Assembly: GCA_028683635.1 (NCBI GenBank)
Contig: JAQUHL010000044.1
Location: 1-9,579, forward strand
Length of the DNA: 9,579 nt
Direction: 5' to 3'
Origin: Candidatus Cloacimonadota bacterium
Lineage (GTDB): Bacteria; Cloacimonadota; Cloacimonadia; Cloacimonadales; Cloacimonadaceae
Shown one piece after another: positions 7,689 to 9,579 of this stretch. Each line of letters begins with the position of its first letter. The first letter of the stretch is position 1. The translations under genes were made by a program, and so were the position numbers. The notes beneath the pieces are model-generated. The model was not told the DNA's origin, searched no databases, and saw only the letters and a program-made list of their open reading frames with translations.

Positions 7689-7716
7689 TTGACAAAACCA
7701 CAACCAACCTTATCTT
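7689..7716 (+). promoter_or_regulatory. Predicted sigma70-type promoter of the rloA-rloB cassette
   Basis: A perfect -35 box TTGACA (7689-7694), a 16-bp spacer and a -10 box TATCTT (7711-7716) precede rloA. The -10 has the same TATCnT form as the divergent atp promoter. The predicted start near 7723 gives a leader of about 20 nt that contains the ribosome site GAGGTGAT (7733-7740). No inverted repeat overlapping the boxes is evident. Confidence 0.7.
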
Positions 7717-7743
7717 TACTTCAGATAGATGTGAGGTGATATT

Positions 7744-9030
7744 ATGCTCTTAGAATTCAATGTTCAGAACTTCCGTTCCTTTTACAAACGGGTCAGTTTC
7801 AGTATGGAAGCCAGTTCCAGATCAGAACATCCGGATCATGTGATGGAACTGCAGCGCCAGAGGATCCTAAAATCAAGTGTGTTTTACGGAGCTAACGCCT
7901 CCGGAAAGAGCAATCTCTTCAAAGCTCTTGCTTTCATGAAAGAACTAATACTGAATTCCTCTAAGGAAAGCCAGGCTGGAGAAGGAATCAAGGTGGAACC
8001 ATTCCTCCTGAATTCCCAGGGAGCGTCTGAGCCCACCAGGATGGAAGCGACTTTCCTTACCGATGAGACTATCTATCGTTATGGGTTTGCAATTAATTCC
8101 AAACGAGTGGAAAAAGAGTGGCTTTATGCCAGATCCACCAAGCCTAAGTCGCGTGAACTACTCATGTTTGAACGCGAAGCCGGCAAAGAATATCAAGCCC
8201 ACCCCAGCTTTAATGAGGGCAAGGGCTCGCTCTTGATGTTCCTGCGGGACAATACCCTCCTCCTCAGTTTACTGGCTCAGTTCAATGGTAAAGTGTCGTC
8301 TCGAATCGTGAAGTATTTCCTGGATACAAACATCTGGAATATTGAGTCCTACATGCCTGTTCACACCTCCGTTCTGCTACATAATGGGTTAGTTCCACCG
8401 GATTGGGTTCGGGAGTTTTTACTAAAAGCCGACATGGGAATCACGGGTTTCCAGATCAATGAGGAAGAGTATTCAAATGAAGGCCTGAAAAATGTGCCAT
8501 TAACACTCAAACAAGACGCTGGCAAGATTATCAGCTTTATTATCAAGACCCACCATGAGTACTATGATGAGACATTGAATAAGTTTGAGACCGTATCCTT
8601 TGATCTTTCCACTCAGGAATCCCAAGGTACCAAGCAGTTTTTCAGCTTAGCAGGGCTGATATACGTTACTTTGAAAGTGGGAAGCAGGCTCTTTATCGAT
8701 GAGCTTGAAAAAAGCCTCCATCCTTTGCTTTGCAGGATCATCATCCGCCTGTTTCAAGAAAAAGAAACCAATCCCAATGGTGCACAATTGGTCTTTACCA
8801 CCCACAATACTTCCCTGTTGGATAAATCTTTCTTCCGAAGGGACGAAATATGGTTTGCCGAGAAGGACGGTTCCTGCTCCACCGATCTATATTCTCTGGT
8901 GGAATACAAGCTCGAAAAAGGAAAAGCCAGAAACGACTCATCCTATGGAAAGAGCTATATCCGCGGCAAATATGGAGCCCTGCCCTATATAAACTATGAT
9001 GATTTTGCTCAGCTATTCCGCGCTAATTGA
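7744..9030 (+). CDS. rloA: RloA/AbiLi-type AAA family ATPase (ABC-like, defence-associated)
   Basis: This is a cytosolic ABC/SMC-like ATPase of the AAA_15/AAA_21 group. Relatives are RloA of type I restriction loci and AbiLi of the lactococcal AbiL abortive-infection pair. The 428 residues start with LEFNVQNFRSF (3-13), the typical entry strand. Walker A is GANASGKS at 49-56 (K55). A middle region of about 100-280 carries the lid and helical insert. A signature-like ESQGTK is at 292-297, Walker B LFIDE is at 316-320 (D319, E320), a D-loop SLHP follows, and the switch histidine is H354 in FTTHN. All catalytic elements are present, so it looks functional. It has no membrane segments. The start is fixed by GAGGTGAT 3 bp upstream and by family alignment. 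rloB follows after 17 bp. The role in phage defence is inferred from the pairing; the biochemical target is not known. Confidence 0.88.
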   Translation: MLLEFNVQNFRSFYKRVSFSMEASSRSEHPDHVMELQRQRILKSSVFYGANASGKSNLFKALAFMKELILNSSKESQAGEGIKVEPFLLNSQGASEPTRMEATFLTDETIYRYGFAINSKRVEKEWLYARSTKPKSRELLMFEREAGKEYQAHPSFNEGKGSLLMFLRDNTLLLSLLAQFNGKVSSRIVKYFLDTNIWNIESYMPVHTSVLLHNGLVPPDWVREFLLKADMGITGFQINEEEYSNEGLKNVPLTLKQDAGKIISFIIKTHHEYYDETLNKFETVSFDLSTQESQGTKQFFSLAGLIYVTLKVGSRLFIDELEKSLHPLLCRIIIRLFQEKETNPNGAQLVFTTHNTSLLDKSFFRRDEIWFAEKDGSCSTDLYSLVEYKLEKGKARNDSSYGKSYIRGKYGALPYINYDDFAQLFRAN

Positions 9031-9047
9031 GATTGGGATGAGATATT

Positions 9048-9579
9048 ATGAGTAAATCAAGAAGATCCGTAAACACCCGTAAATAGCCTCCGGATCTGAT
9101 CCTGATTGTTACTGAAGGTGAAAAGACTGAGCCCTTATACTTTAAATCCTTCCCACTCCATACAACAAAAGTTGTGCGAATTACCGGCACCGGAAAAAAC
9201 ACTCTATCACTGGTTCATGAAACTGAGCTTAAGCTTGAAAGGGCAAAAGAATGGTACTTTCAGGAGCACGGCATAAAACTGAAAAACAGGGACATAGTGG
9301 TTTGGTGTGTGTTCGATAAGGATTCATTTCCAGCCGATCAATTTGACAATGCGATCAAGAGTGCCCGGGCAAAGGGTTTTCAGGTTGCGTATTCCAACGA
9401 AGCATTCGAACTCTGGTATCTTCTGCACTTTGCCTATTACAATACAGGCAATTCCCGTTCTCAGTACGCAGAACTCCTTACTAAACGGCTAATGCGTCCT
9501 TACGCCAAGAATGATCCCAATATGTACATATTCCTCAAACCCTGCCAGGCTACCGCCATACACAATGCAAAAACTTTAC
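9048..9579 (+). pseudogene. rloB: RloB/AbiLii-family protein, interrupted by an in-frame amber codon; 3' end outside window
   Basis: Starting at ATG 9048, with GGGATGAG upstream (9035-9042), translation gives a basic N-terminus (MSKSRRSVNTRK) and then TAG at 9084-9086 (codon 13). After it the same frame is open for 164 codons to the window end and is clearly RloB-like: LILIVTEGEKTEPLYF at 17-32 (Toprim-type glutamate E23), GTGKNTLSLV at 47-56, VFDKD at 88-92 (D90, D92) and SNEAFELWYLLHF at 116-128. RloB proteins normally run from an Arg/Lys-rich tail straight into the LILIV-EGEKTEP strand, so the stop sits exactly where a sense codon is expected. The next in-frame ATG is only at 9492, beyond all these motifs. 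It could be a recent nonsense mutation, a sequencing error or read-through. Family membership is secure, while the state of the gene is not. Confidence 0.82.

Larger units (their letters stand above)
7383..7743. other. Divergent intergenic region, no gene supported
   Basis: This 361-bp stretch separates the start of atpE from the start of rloA. It contains the two divergent promoters, two 9-bp-periodic degenerate repeats and a C-rich region with a short direct repeat. The only sizeable open frame (7518-7739, plus strand) runs through the repeat and across the rloA promoter, has no ribosome site and ends in a low-complexity Pro/Thr/Asn-rich peptide, so I do not call it a gene. I see no tRNA, riboswitch or strong hairpin terminator. 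Confidence 0.7.

Noticed and set aside
7518..7739. Small plus-strand frame (73 aa) in the intergenic region
   Set aside because: It starts in the 9-bp repeat, has no ribosome site, overlaps the rloA promoter and ends in low-complexity sequence.
7383..7743. CRISPR array or insertion-sequence end
   Set aside because: The repeats are 9-bp periodic and degenerate, with no 25-40-bp repeats or spacers, and I see no terminal inverted repeats or target duplication.
9084..9086. Host-wide reassignment of TAG as a sense codon
   Set aside because: The DUF2764 gene ends with TAG immediately at the atpA ribosome site, and the other complete genes end with TAA or TGA, so a standard code explains the window.
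9307..9492. Plus-strand open frame of 61 aa inside rloB
   Set aside because: It lies in another frame of the RloB coding sequence, whose motifs are clear in the main frame.

Overview
The window reads as a bacterial chromosome segment. A housekeeping operon for a V/A-type rotary ATPase fills about three quarters of it on the minus strand (positions 7382 down to 1). A divergently transcribed two-gene cassette of the RloA/RloB (AbiLi/AbiLii-like) type lies on the plus strand from 7744 to the right edge. The gene order E - DUF2764 - A - B - D - I - K, and the particular A, B and D subtypes, are those known from Bacteroidota, spirochaetes, Chlamydiae and Cloacimonadota-like bacteria. They differ from the archaeal or Enterococcus arrangement. 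Together with moderate GC and 9-bp-periodic degenerate intergenic repeats, I tentatively suggest Candidatus Cloacimonadota or a relative. This placement is an inference and is not proven.

ATPase operon (minus strand). A near-consensus promoter (TTGACA, 17 bp, TATCCT) lies just upstream of atpE. The genes follow almost without gaps: atpE, 12 bp, a DUF2764 gene in the usual place of subunit C, 10 bp, atpA, 1-bp overlap, atpB, 3 bp, atpD, 4-bp ATGA overlap, atpI, 11 bp, atpK (its 3' end is outside the window). A and B form the catalytic head, D the rotor axle, E the peripheral stalk, I the membrane stator and K the ion-carrying ring. No gene for the canonical F subunit lies between E and the visible part of K. 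The visible part of K carries the residues that bind Na+ in the Enterococcus hirae ring, so a sodium-coupled enzyme is likely.

Divergent intergenic region (7383-7743). It has no convincing gene. It holds two back-to-back promoters, two separate 9-bp-periodic degenerate repeats (ACAGAG type and GCGGAT type) and a short C-rich direct repeat.

RloA/RloB cassette (plus strand). An intact ABC-like/OLD-like AAA ATPase (rloA) is followed after 17 bp by an RloB-family Toprim-like gene. That gene has a single in-frame amber codon (TAG at 9084-9086, codon 13), after which the same frame stays open and family-like to the window edge. It may be a fresh nonsense mutation, a sequencing error or, more speculatively, a read-through-gated effector. 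This is the most interesting point in the window.
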